Assembly (NCBI GenBank): GCA_030848705.1
Contig: JAUIZM010000143.1
Location: forward strand, 1 to 64,000
DNA: 64,000 nt
Source of the DNA: Heracleum sosnowskyi
Lineage: Eukaryota > Streptophyta > Magnoliopsida > Apiales > Apiaceae
Reading direction: 5' to 3'
The notes beneath the pieces were generated by a model. That model saw only the letters and a list, made by a program, of their open reading frames with translations. It had not been told where the DNA came from and did not search any database. Below are positions 47,566 to 57,000 of the stretch, piece after piece. The position numbers were made by a program, and so were the translations under genes. How positions within the stretch are numbered: the stretch's first letter is position 1; the number at the start of each line of letters is the position of its first letter.

Positions 47566-50500
47566 ATGGCGTCTTCATCATTCATAAACAAACAAACAGT
47601 AATTCGTGATATTACTTTTGCCACTAATAACTTTGTAGCCATACTAGACCATCAAGAATTGCCTACTGAGTTCCATATAATTCAAGATTTTCTTACTTCA
47701 AGCCCATTGAAGTATGCTTTAACAGAGCCTGCAAGTGTTTCTTTTAAGTCTGTAATGCAGGTTTGGAACACAGTTGTTTTTGGTCAAAGTTCTACAGGAA
47801 CCATTCTGATGCAGTTCGAATCAAATGGGGTCACTCATCATGTCACCCCTGCTGTTATAGAAGAGGCATTGCATTTGCCTATTCTGGGTGAAAAAGTCCC
47901 TAGGGTGATTTCAGACTCTGCTCTATTTGAGTTTGTCAAGAAACTGGGCTACAATGGAGAAGTAAAGAGATATCGAAATCTCTTTAGGACAAAGCTTAAG
48001 AAGGAATGGAATTTCTTCTTTGATACAATCAGCCGCTGTTTCCTGAACAAGACATCAAATTTTGATGCTCTTCCATCAGGATCTCTTAAAATTGGGTACT
48101 CTCTTATCCATTCTACAGTGTTTGATTATGGGTCCTTTATCTTAAAAGCTTTAAGTGATAGGAAATCAGATAAGTTGGATTCTGTCTGTTTTCTTAGATT
48201 TTTACAGTTGATATTTAATCACTTATGTCCTAATGTTGTTTTTGAGGATGATGTAGTTCTACCAATCTGTAGAATTACTGAGAATAATATTAAGTCCTTA
48301 GTCAACAGTGATAAGGCAAATGGTTTCATAGGAAATGCTTTTATTCCTGATGAGGTTAGGTTTTTCTTACATCAGAAAATGCCTACTCATTATGGACTAC
48401 TTTCTAATGCTATGGTACAAGGACCAACCCACCTTGTTCCTGACACAAGCATGCAACCTAAACAGTCTAAACAGTTAACAACCACCTCTACTGTCTCTCA
48501 AAAGACTTTAGTTGTAAAATCAAATAAATCAGCTAGAACTGATGTGTCTGGAAGGCAATCAGGTTCAAAGGATTTTTCCTCTACACCACTCACTAAAAAG
48601 AAGATACAAGGGGGTGTACAAGGGGTCCTGGTCAAGAAAGCTGATAAGGTTGTTAAGAATGTTCCTGTGAAAAGGAAGTTAAGGTTGATTGATGAAAGTG
48701 ATTCAGAGGATGACTTACCTATATCCTCTATGATGAATGTGAACAAGGAAGTTGCTGATACTGCTACTAAAGCTGTGGTACCTTTATCAAAACCACAAAA
48801 GACAAGGAAATTATCAAAGAGCAGGTATCATATTCCTTTGACAGTGCAAATGAAGGATACTGATATTCAGACATCAAATCCTGATGTTAGTATTCCTGAT
48901 GCAACAACAAAAGTTGTCTCTATATCAGACTCTCCAGCCTCTCCATCTCAGATTCGAGGACATTCTTGGGAGAAGGTTTCTACAACTGCTTCCTTGGTTG
49001 GTCTTACACCTACATCAAAGAAAAAGAGGAATGCAGAAGAGTTAGTCTATCAGAGACAGAAGAAGCTGAAAGGATCAAGCCCACAAGAACCTGAATTTCA
49101 GAGTAATTCAGCAGCTACTGTTGATCCTGCCACACAAGAACCACTCAATCAAAGTTTGGGTGAAGGCTTAGCTAGTGGAATGGTCACACAAGAACCATTT
49201 TCTCAAAGGGAGAATGAAGACATCAACATTCCAGCTACACAAGAACCATCTTCTCAAAGTGAAGATGCAGGCAAAGCTACAGCTTCTGTTGAAAGATTGG
49301 TCGAGAACATTGTCAATGAGGGAAGCACACAAGAACCTTTAGCTCAAAGTGTTGAAGCAGCTTCTGAACCTCAAGCTCCACAAGAACCATTGGTAGCAAA
49401 TACTGATGCAAGCATATCAAATCCTGACGATGTTCATCCTGACGCTAGTGGTGCTCCTGATACTGAGCCTATTTTGATACAGCCACTTCGTTCAAGACCA
49501 ATGGATCATCCTATCTCAGAATCACAGGATAAACTGAAAGGTATTGCAATTCCTGATCCTGATATTACTCATGATACTGCTGATGATACTTCTGATGATA
49601 GTGATGATGATAATGAGAATAGAAAAGAGAAGGAACAGCTTGCTACAGCACTCAAGATTAGTCTTGGAACTAATTTTGGTTCATCAAGTACATATATGGC
49701 TGGCAAAGCTTCCACTGGGAAAGATCAGAGACAAGATTTTTCTACTCCTTTCTTTGATCCTGCAGAGGCATTTAGACAGAATGAATGGAACAATTCATGG
49801 CACCAATCTGATGAATCTATCAGTTTTTCTTCTGCTATTGAACATGCCTATAATGCAGTGAAGTCTATAGAGAATCAAGACTTGAAGAATCATCTGAAGG
49901 CTACAACTCTGTTATCCAAAAGCCTGAAAAGTGAGATTGATTCTATCAAGGGTTCAACTGAAAAAGTGAGGACTGATATCTTTAATAATTTTACAAAGGT
50001 GCCTACTACTTTTCAACTAAGGGTAGTGGAATCCCAAGTGAAATCTGTTGTTTCAGAACAAACCTCAATCAATCAAAGAATTGATTCTCTGGATACTAAG
50101 GTAACTGAAATTCAAGCCTCTCTTTCTTTAATTTTGCAATTAATGTCAAATCCTGATGTCAAAAAGGGGGAGAAGGTTATTCAGTCAAAATGTACACCTG
50201 ATCTAGTATTAAGGTATAATGATGATGATACTGGAGATGATGGTGGTGACAAAGCGATACAAGGAGAAACCTCTGATGTTGTTGTTATGAAGACAATCCA
50301 AACTTCTCAAAGTCAAACAACGCAGTCAACTCATGTTTCTGATTCTGGAGTTAAGACAGTAAGAACATTGATGCAATCTCAGATCCTGACGGAAGATCAA
50401 ATCCTGACACCTGGTCATGGACAAATTCTTGCTACAATTCCTGAAGGTGATGAAGATGTGATTATTGATAATCCTGAAGATGCATCAAATTTATTCCAGA

Positions 50501-52023
50501 AGTTTTCTACAAAAGACGGTAGAATTGTTACTCTTTATCACACTGATAAAAGAGTTCAACAATTATATGCAAGAAAAGCACTCTCTACAGCAAGTGAAGA
50601 ATATCCAGATCTCTCACATGAAGAATTCTTGAGACTACAAAGAGAGACAATGGAAAGCTATACTGCTCCTGCTAGAGGTAGAGGAAGCAGAGGTAGGAGA
50701 GGTGCTAGAAGAAGTAAAAGAGGTTCTTCAACTCAAATATTACCTAGACAGACAAGGTCTAGAGGGTTAAGAATTGAAGAAATTCCTGAACCTATTCAAA
50801 CTCTAGTAGTTCCTGACAGATCTACTTTTGGTGATGATGGAATTATTGAAGAAGAACCTGAATTGAGAAGAAAATCAAGAAAATCAACTCTCAGCAATAC
50901 AAATCAAATTGAAGATTCTAATCCTGACAATATTCAAGATCCTGACGAATCTGAAATTCTGCAAGAGGTTGATTTGATAATCTTATCTACTGTTGTTGAT
51001 TGTCACAACAAAGAAGTAGATGAAGAAGAAGAAGCCAGAAGAAGAGATATTACAAGAAGAACAAATGAAGATTTCAATCTCTATCTACAAAGGCTTAAAG
51101 TTTCAAATAAAAGAAAATGGAGAAATTCAAGCAGACAAGAATCTTTACTTGAAAGAAGCTACACTTTTGAAAAGGAAAAAGACAAGAAGTGGAAACATAT
51201 TAGCACATTAAGTTGTGATACACCTATCAATTTTCAGCCTGGTGGAATTATTACAAGCGCTTCAAGTGTTGTTGATTTGTCTGATATGGCTAGATCAAAA
51301 GCACTCTGGTTAAAGATGTTTTCAAATCTGAAGCAATTGTCAAGTAATTCAAGAGGAGGTATTGGACACAGAGATGGTGAATATCTGAATATGTCATATG
51401 TTGATCCTTACTCCTTGACAGAAATTGGAGGTACTTTAACTTCTGAAAACCTGAACAATTTATTATCTGTTGATATAGTTATAGATTGTCATGATGGTTT
51501 TGAAAAGAAAGAAAAGCTTCTGTACTTCATGAAAGATGGTAGTGTGAAGATTCTATCTATTCAAGATCTGCTGATGAAAACTACACAGGAACTGAAATAT
51601 GTTCACTATCTGTTAAGATGGAAGAACCAAGTGTACAAAGAATGGAGTGACATGATTTTGTCAACTATAAGAAGAAGACTGGATGGAAACAGTAATTTCG
51701 ATGGTAATTATACTCCCATGTACTTAAATCAAAGAGGTCAGGATGTGGAAATGCAAAGGGGTACTGCTGTTAAAGAAGTAAATTTTGGCATGACTCATCT
51801 TTCTCTCAATCCTGATGGGAAGGAAATTGCTTATCTTTTGCTTGAAGAGCACAGTCTACAGAGAAACTCCATACAGAACCTCAGAGCAGCTATCTACCAG
51901 ATTAATGAGGAAGATGAAGAACTCAGAAATCTTAAGGAAAAACTGATTCAAATTCTTGAAGAAAAAGAAGAAAGTTTATTATCCAACTTCTTGAAGATGA
52001 ATCTGTTCTATCACAAAGCTTAA
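47566..52023 (+). CDS. Extra ORF3 of the retrotransposon (1485 aa), function unknown
   Basis: This is a single uninterrupted frame after pol, in a third reading frame. Residues about 1-290 are a compact, mixed-composition region (SSPLKYALTEPASVSF, THHVTPAVIEEALHLP). From memory it resembles the N-terminus of downstream ORFs in other eudicot Sirevirus-type elements. The middle is low complexity: an acidic patch at about 374-384, degenerate TQEP repeats at about 520-610 and an Asp-rich run at about 671-690. A heptad-like coiled coil lies at about 824-858 (QRIDSLDTKVTEIQASLSLI). An Arg-Gly-rich basic stretch at about 1034-1056 (RGRGSRGRRGARRSKRG) could bind nucleic acid. A second globular-looking region at about 1180-1430 and a terminal coiled coil at about 1436-1480 follow. 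I see no signal peptide or convincing membrane segment, so an envelope role is unsupported. Known env-like ORFs of Sireviruses are usually shorter, about 400-700 aa by recollection. The ATG follows a 5' region rich in pyrimidines. Confidence 0.8.
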   Translation: MASSSFINKQTVIRDITFATNNFVAILDHQELPTEFHIIQDFLTSSPLKYALTEPASVSFKSVMQVWNTVVFGQSSTGTILMQFESNGVTHHVTPAVIEEALHLPILGEKVPRVISDSALFEFVKKLGYNGEVKRYRNLFRTKLKKEWNFFFDTISRCFLNKTSNFDALPSGSLKIGYSLIHSTVFDYGSFILKALSDRKSDKLDSVCFLRFLQLIFNHLCPNVVFEDDVVLPICRITENNIKSLVNSDKANGFIGNAFIPDEVRFFLHQKMPTHYGLLSNAMVQGPTHLVPDTSMQPKQSKQLTTTSTVSQKTLVVKSNKSARTDVSGRQSGSKDFSSTPLTKKKIQGGVQGVLVKKADKVVKNVPVKRKLRLIDESDSEDDLPISSMMNVNKEVADTATKAVVPLSKPQKTRKLSKSRYHIPLTVQMKDTDIQTSNPDVSIPDATTKVVSISDSPASPSQIRGHSWEKVSTTASLVGLTPTSKKKRNAEELVYQRQKKLKGSSPQEPEFQSNSAATVDPATQEPLNQSLGEGLASGMVTQEPFSQRENEDINIPATQEPSSQSEDAGKATASVERLVENIVNEGSTQEPLAQSVEAASEPQAPQEPLVANTDASISNPDDVHPDASGAPDTEPILIQPLRSRPMDHPISESQDKLKGIAIPDPDITHDTADDTSDDSDDDNENRKEKEQLATALKISLGTNFGSSSTYMAGKASTGKDQRQDFSTPFFDPAEAFRQNEWNNSWHQSDESISFSSAIEHAYNAVKSIENQDLKNHLKATTLLSKSLKSEIDSIKGSTEKVRTDIFNNFTKVPTTFQLRVVESQVKSVVSEQTSINQRIDSLDTKVTEIQASLSLILQLMSNPDVKKGEKVIQSKCTPDLVLRYNDDDTGDDGGDKAIQGETSDVVVMKTIQTSQSQTTQSTHVSDSGVKTVRTLMQSQILTEDQILTPGHGQILATIPEGDEDVIIDNPEDASNLFQKFSTKDGRIVTLYHTDKRVQQLYARKALSTASEEYPDLSHEEFLRLQRETMESYTAPARGRGSRGRRGARRSKRGSSTQILPRQTRSRGLRIEEIPEPIQTLVVPDRSTFGDDGIIEEEPELRRKSRKSTLSNTNQIEDSNPDNIQDPDESEILQEVDLIILSTVVDCHNKEVDEEEEARRRDITRRTNEDFNLYLQRLKVSNKRKWRNSSRQESLLERSYTFEKEKDKKWKHISTLSCDTPINFQPGGIITSASSVVDLSDMARSKALWLKMFSNLKQLSSNSRGGIGHRDGEYLNMSYVDPYSLTEIGGTLTSENLNNLLSVDIVIDCHDGFEKKEKLLYFMKDGSVKILSIQDLLMKTTQELKYVHYLLRWKNQVYKEWSDMILSTIRRRLDGNSNFDGNYTPMYLNQRGQDVEMQRGTAVKEVNFGMTHLSLNPDGKEIAYLLLEEHSLQRNSIQNLRAAIYQINEEDEELRNLKEKLIQILEEKEESLLSNFLKMNLFYHKA

Positions 52024-52118
52024 ACAGATAAGTTGTTTCTGAAGATACTCGTACATTTTGATACATGTTTTTGACATCATTGAATATTTGGAATCTATAC
52101 TTTATTTCACAAAGTATG
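52024..52118 (+). other. 3' untranslated stretch before the polypurine tract
   Basis: This is about 95 bp of AT-rich sequence between the ORF3 stop and the polypurine tract. Nothing else recognisable was found in it. Confidence 0.7.
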
Positions 52119-52132
52119 AGATTGGGGGAGAT
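52119..52132 (+). other. Polypurine tract (PPT)
   Basis: AGATTGGGGGAGAT lies immediately upstream of the TG of the 3' LTR. This G-rich purine run is the usual plus-strand primer site of plant copia elements. Confidence 0.9.
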
Positions 52133-52735
52133 TGTTAGATCAGAATTCAATGATCGTCAGAAGCTAGACTCAACTGATCAGGATTGCTGACGTCATCAGT
52201 ATTGCATGGTCATCAGTATTTGATCAAGCGTCAGTATCTTATTGATCATCAGGATTCCTACTCAGACTATGATCAGGTTTGATCATCAGGACTTGAAGCT
52301 GATCAGGATTCCTACTTCGAGTTATATTTGGAGTCTAGATAAACATGGAAGTTTGTTCCTGGTTTGTAGAATGCAGCTATTGATTAAAGATATGTTTCTA
52401 TCTTTATTATGATTAGGACTTATCTTATTATTGATAGAGAAGCTGTGTGCACTATATAAACACAGTTTTGGTTTCGATTTATGTACTGATCAGAGAGAGA
52501 GAACATAATCGGAGAGAAGCTCTTAAGAACAGAATTTCTTGAGAGAGTTTTTGTAAGCTAGCAGCTCTTAAGAACATCAGAATTTCTTAAGAGAGTTTGT
52601 AACAGTTTTATATCAAAGTTAATAAAGCTGTTATTGTTATTATTATTGATCTTTCATATTTGTGTTATATAAAGTCGAGAATCTTATACAATTGTATTCA
52701 ACCCCCCTTCTACAATTGTTATTTACTGGGCAACA
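52133..52735 (+). repeat. 3' LTR, 603 bp
   Basis: It is the same length as the 5' LTR and matches it base for base by eye except C at 52315 against A at 40931. It carries the same TATA box (52453-52460), stem-loops (52520-52593) and AATAAA (52621-52626), and ends GGGCAACA. The following six A and CCC belong to the target duplication and the satellite. Confidence 0.97.
52621..52626 (+). terminator. Poly(A) signal of the genomic RNA
   Basis: AATAAA in the 3' LTR lies 168 bp after the TATA box copy and is followed by a T-rich region. It is the likely 3'-end signal for the element's transcript. Confidence 0.6.
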
Positions 52736-52740
52736 AAAAA
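52736..52740 (+). repeat. Target-site duplication, right copy (AAAAA)
   Basis: These are the first five of six A between the LTR end CA and CCCACTTTTTGG. They match the left AAAAA and restore GGG, six A, CCC when one copy is removed. Confidence 0.9.
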
Positions 52741-52833
52741 ACCCACTTTTTGGCCCAAAACTGGTTTCACTGGCATTTTCACGCGCTCAAAAAATGAGGT
52801 TCCGGACATTTTTAGTCCGATTTTTTTTGTCAC

Positions 52834-55800
52834 GTGCTAAAATGGAGGTACAAAATGGACGTACGGACCAAAAAACGCGAAGTTTCATTTCCGGAAATGG
52901 GTTTTTTCGACCCCCGAAAATGGGAAAAACCCACTTTTTGGCCCAAAACTGGTTTCACTGGCATTTTCACGCGCTCAAAAAACGAGGTTCCGGACATTTT
53001 TAGTCGGATTTTTTTTGTCACGTGCTAAAATGGAGGTACAAAATGGACGTACGGACCAAAAAACGCGAAGTTTCATTTCCGGAAATGGGTTTTTTCGACC
53101 CCCGAAAATGGGAAAAAACCCACTTTTTGGCCCAAAACTGGTTTCACTGGCATTTTCACGCGCTCAAAAAACGAGGTTCCGGACATTTTTAGTCCGATTT
53201 TTTTTGTCACGTGCTAAAATGGAGGTACAAAATGGACGTACGGACCAAAAAACGCGAAGTTTCATTTCCGGAAATGGGTTTTTTCGACCCCCGAAAATGG
53301 GAAAAAACCCACTTTTTGGCCCAAAACTGGTTTCACTGGCATTTTCACACGCTCAAAAAACGAGGTTCCGGACATTTTTAGTCCGATTTTTTATGTCACG
53401 TGCTAAAATGGAGGTACAAAATGGACGTACGGACCAAAAAACGCGAAATTTCATTTCCGGAAATGGGTTTTTTCGACCCCCGAAAATGGGAAAAAACCCA
53501 TTTTTTTGCCCAAAACTGTTTTCACTAGCATTTTCACACGCTCAAAAAACGAGGTTCCGGACATTTTTCTTCCAATTTTTTTTGTCACATGCTAAAATGG
53601 AGGTACAAAATGGACGTACGGACCAAAAAACGCGAAATTTCATTTCCGGAAATGGGTTTTTTCGACCCCCGAAAATGGGAAAAAACCCACTTTTTGGCCC
53701 AAAACTGGTTTCACTGGCATTTTCACGCGCTCAAAAAACGAGGTTCCGGACATTTTTCTTCCGATTTTTTTTGTCACGTGCTAAAATGGAGGTACAAAAT
53801 GGACGTACGGACCAAAAAAAGCAAAATTTCATTTCCGGAAATGGGTTTTTTCGACCCCCGAAAATGGGAAAAACCCACTTTTTGGCCCAAAACTGGTTTC
53901 ACTGGCATTTTCACGCGCTCAAAAAACGAGGTTCCGGATATTTTTCTTCCGATTTTTTTTGTCACGTGCTAAAATGGAGGTACAAAATGGACGTACGGAC
54001 CAAAAAACGCGAAGTTTCATTTCCGGAAATAGGTTTTTTCGACCCCCGAAAATGGGAAAAAACCCACTTTTTGGCCCAAAACTAGTTTCACTGGCATTTT
54101 CACGCGCTCAAAAAACGAGGTTCCGGACATTTTTCTTCCGATTTTTTTTGTCACGTGCTAAAATGGAGGTACAAAATGGACGTACGGACCAAAAAACGCG
54201 AAATTTCATTTCCGGAAATGGGTTTTTTCGACCCCCGAAAATGAGAAAAAACCCACTTTTTGGCCCAAAACTGGTTTCACTGGCATTTTCACGCGCTCAA
54301 AAAACGAGGTTCCGGACATTTTTCTTCCGATTTTTTTTGTCACGTGAAAAAATGGAGGTACAAAATGGACGTACGGACCAAAAAACGCGAAGTTTCATTT
54401 CCGAAAATGGGTTTTTTCGACCCCCGAAAATGGGAAAAAACCCACTTTTTGGCCCAAAACTGGTTTCACTGGCATTTTCACGCGCTCAAAAAACGAGGTT
54501 CCGGACATTTTTCTTCCGATTTTTTTGTCACGTGCTAAAATGGAGGTACAAAATGGACGTACGGACCAAAAAACGCGAAGTTTCATTTCCGGAAATGGGT
54601 TTTTTCGACCCCCGAAAATGGGAAAAAACCTACTTTTTGGCCCAAAACTGGTTTCACTTGCATTTTCACGCGCTCAAAAAACGAGGTTCCGGACATTTTT
54701 AGTCCGATTTTTTTTGTCACGTGCTAAAATGGAGGTACAAAATGGACGTACGGACCAAAAAACGCGAAGTTTCATTTCCGGAAATGGGTTTTTTCGAACC
54801 CCGAAAATGGGAAAAAACCCACTTTTTGGCCCAAAACTGGTTTCACTGGCATTTTCACGCGCTCAAAAAACGAGGTTCCGGACATTTTTAGTCCGATTTT
54901 TTATGTCACGTGCTAAAATGGAGGTACAAAATGGACGTACGGACCAAAAAACGCGAAATTTCATTTCCGGAAATGGGTTTTTTCGACCCCCGAAAATGGG
55001 AAAAACCCCACTTTTTTGCCCAAAACTGGTTTCACTGGCATTTTCACGCGCTCAAAAAACGAGGTTCCGGACATTTTTCTTCCGATTTTTTTTGTCACGT
55101 GCTAAAATGGAGGTACAAAATGGACGTACGGACCAAAAAACGCAAAATTTCATTTCCGGAAATGGGTTTTTTCGACCCCCGAAAATGGGAAAAAACCCAT
55201 TTTTTGGCCCAAAACTGGTTTCACTGGCATTTTCACGCGCTCAAAAAACGAGGTTCCGGACATTTTTCTTCCGATTTTTTTTGTCACGTGCTAAAATGGA
55301 GGTACAAAATGGACGTACGGACCAAAAAACGCGAAATTTCATTTCCGGAAATGGGTTTTTTCGACCCCCGAAAATGGGAAAAAACCCACTTTTTGGCCCA
55401 AAACTGGTTTCACTGGCATTTTCACGCGCTCAAAAAACTAGGTTCCGGACAATTTTCTTCCGATTTTTTTTGTCACGTGCTAAAATGGAGGTACAAAATG
55501 GACGTACGGACTAAAAAACGCGAAATTTCATTTCCGGAAATGGGTTTTTTCGACCCCCAAAAATGGGAAAAAACCCACTTTTTTGCCCAAAACTGGTTTC
55601 ACTGGCATTTTCACGCGCTCAAAAAATGAGGTTCCGGACATTTTTCTTCCGATTTTTTTTGTCACGTGCTAAAATGGAGGTACAAAATGGACGTACGGAC
55701 CAAAAAACGCGAAATTTCATTTCCGGAAATGGGTTTTTTCGACCCCCGAAAATGGGAAAAAACCCACTTTTTGGCCCAAAACTGGTTTCACTGGCATTTT

Positions 55801-57000
55801 CACGCGCTCAAAAAATGAGGTTCCGGACATTTTTAGTCCGATTTTTTTTGTCACGTGCTAAAATGGAGGTACAAAATGGACGTACGGACCAAAAAACGCG
55901 AAGTTTCATTTCCGGAAATGGGTTTTTTCGACCCCCGAAAATGGGAAAAACCCACTTTTTGGCCCAAAACTGGTTTCACTGGCATTTTCACGCGCTCAAA
56001 AAACGAGGTTCCGGACATTTTTAGTCGGATTTTTTTTGTCACGTGCTAAAATGGAGGTACAAAATGGACGTACGGACCAAAAAACGCGAAGTTTCATTTC
56101 CGGAAATGGGTTTTTTCGACCCCCGAAAATGGGAAAAAACCCACTTTTTGGCCCAAAACTGGTTTCACTGGCATTTTCACGCGCTCAAAAAACGAGGTTC
56201 CGGACATTTTTAGTCCGATTTTTTTTGTCACGTGCTAAAATGGAGGTACAAAATGGACGTACGGACCAAAAAACGCGAAGTTTCATTTCCGGAAATGGGT
56301 TTTTTCGACCCCCGAAAATGGGAAAACACCCACTTTTTGGCCCAAAACTGGTTTCACTGGCATTTTCACGCGCTCAAAAAACGAGGTTCCGGACATTTTT
56401 AGTCCGATTTTTTATGTCACGTGCTAAAATGGAGGTACAAAATGGACGTACGGACCAAAAAACGCGAAATTTCATTTCCGGAAATGGGTTTTTTCGACCC
56501 CCGAAAATGGGAAAAAACCCATTTTTTTGCCCAAAACTGTTTTCACTAGCATTTTCACACGTTCAAAAAACGAGGTTCCGGACATTTTTCTTCCGATTTT
56601 TTTTGTCACGTGCTAAAATGGAGGTACAAAATGGACGTACGGACCAAAAAACGCGAAATTTCATTTCCGGAAATGGGTTTTTTCGACCCCCGAAAATGGG
56701 AAAAAACCCACTTTTTGGCCCAAAACTGGTTTCACTGGCATTTTCACGCGCTCAAAAAACGAGGTTCCGGACATTTTTCTTCCGATTTTTTTTGTCACGT
56801 GCTAAAATGGAGGTACAAAATGGACGTACGGACCAAAAAACGCAAAATTTCATTTCCGGAAATGGGTTTTTTCGACCCCCGAAAATGGGAAAAACCCACT
56901 TTTTGGCCCAAAACTGGTTTCACTGGCATTTTCACGCGCTCAAAAAACGAGGTTCCGGACATTTTTCTTCCGATTTTTTTTGTCACGTGCTAAAATGGAG
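52834..57000. repeat. 16-monomer higher-order repeat, period 3,021 bp
   Basis: Markers repeat at 3,021 bp: AGTCGG (about 53002 and 56023), the ATTTTTTATGTCACG monomer (about 53388 and 56409), ACTGTTTTCACTAGC with CACACG (about 53516 and 56537) and ACGCAAAATTTC-type monomers. The left end of the first copy abuts the retrotransposon, so the 16-mer was cut by the insertion or amplified around it. Confidence 0.8.

Larger units (their letters stand above)
40749..52735 (+). mobile_element. Complete Ty1/copia LTR retrotransposon, Sirevirus-like, 11,987 bp
   Basis: The element has two 603-bp LTRs, an initiator-Met PBS, a gag ORF, a pol in copia order (protease, integrase, reverse transcriptase, RNase H), an extra 1485-codon ORF, and a polypurine tract next to the 3' LTR. 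All ORFs are on the plus strand. Typical plant copia elements are about 5 kb. This length, the long coiled-coil gag with three zinc knuckles, and an additional ORF after RNase H point to the Sirevirus (SIRE/Maximus) lineage. The LTRs differ at one position (A at 40931, C at 52315), so insertion is recent. Pol contains a one-base frameshift near 45010, so this copy probably cannot make intact polyprotein. Lineage placement rests on architecture and motif recall, not on a phylogeny. Confidence 0.96.

Noticed and set aside
47566..52023. Calling ORF3 an envelope gene
   Set aside because: I see no signal peptide, membrane anchor or furin-like layout. The position is only analogous to env-like ORFs.
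52662..53003. 113-codon frame running from the 3' LTR into the satellite
   Set aside because: It is a chance fusion of LTR sequence with a satellite frame across the insertion junction.
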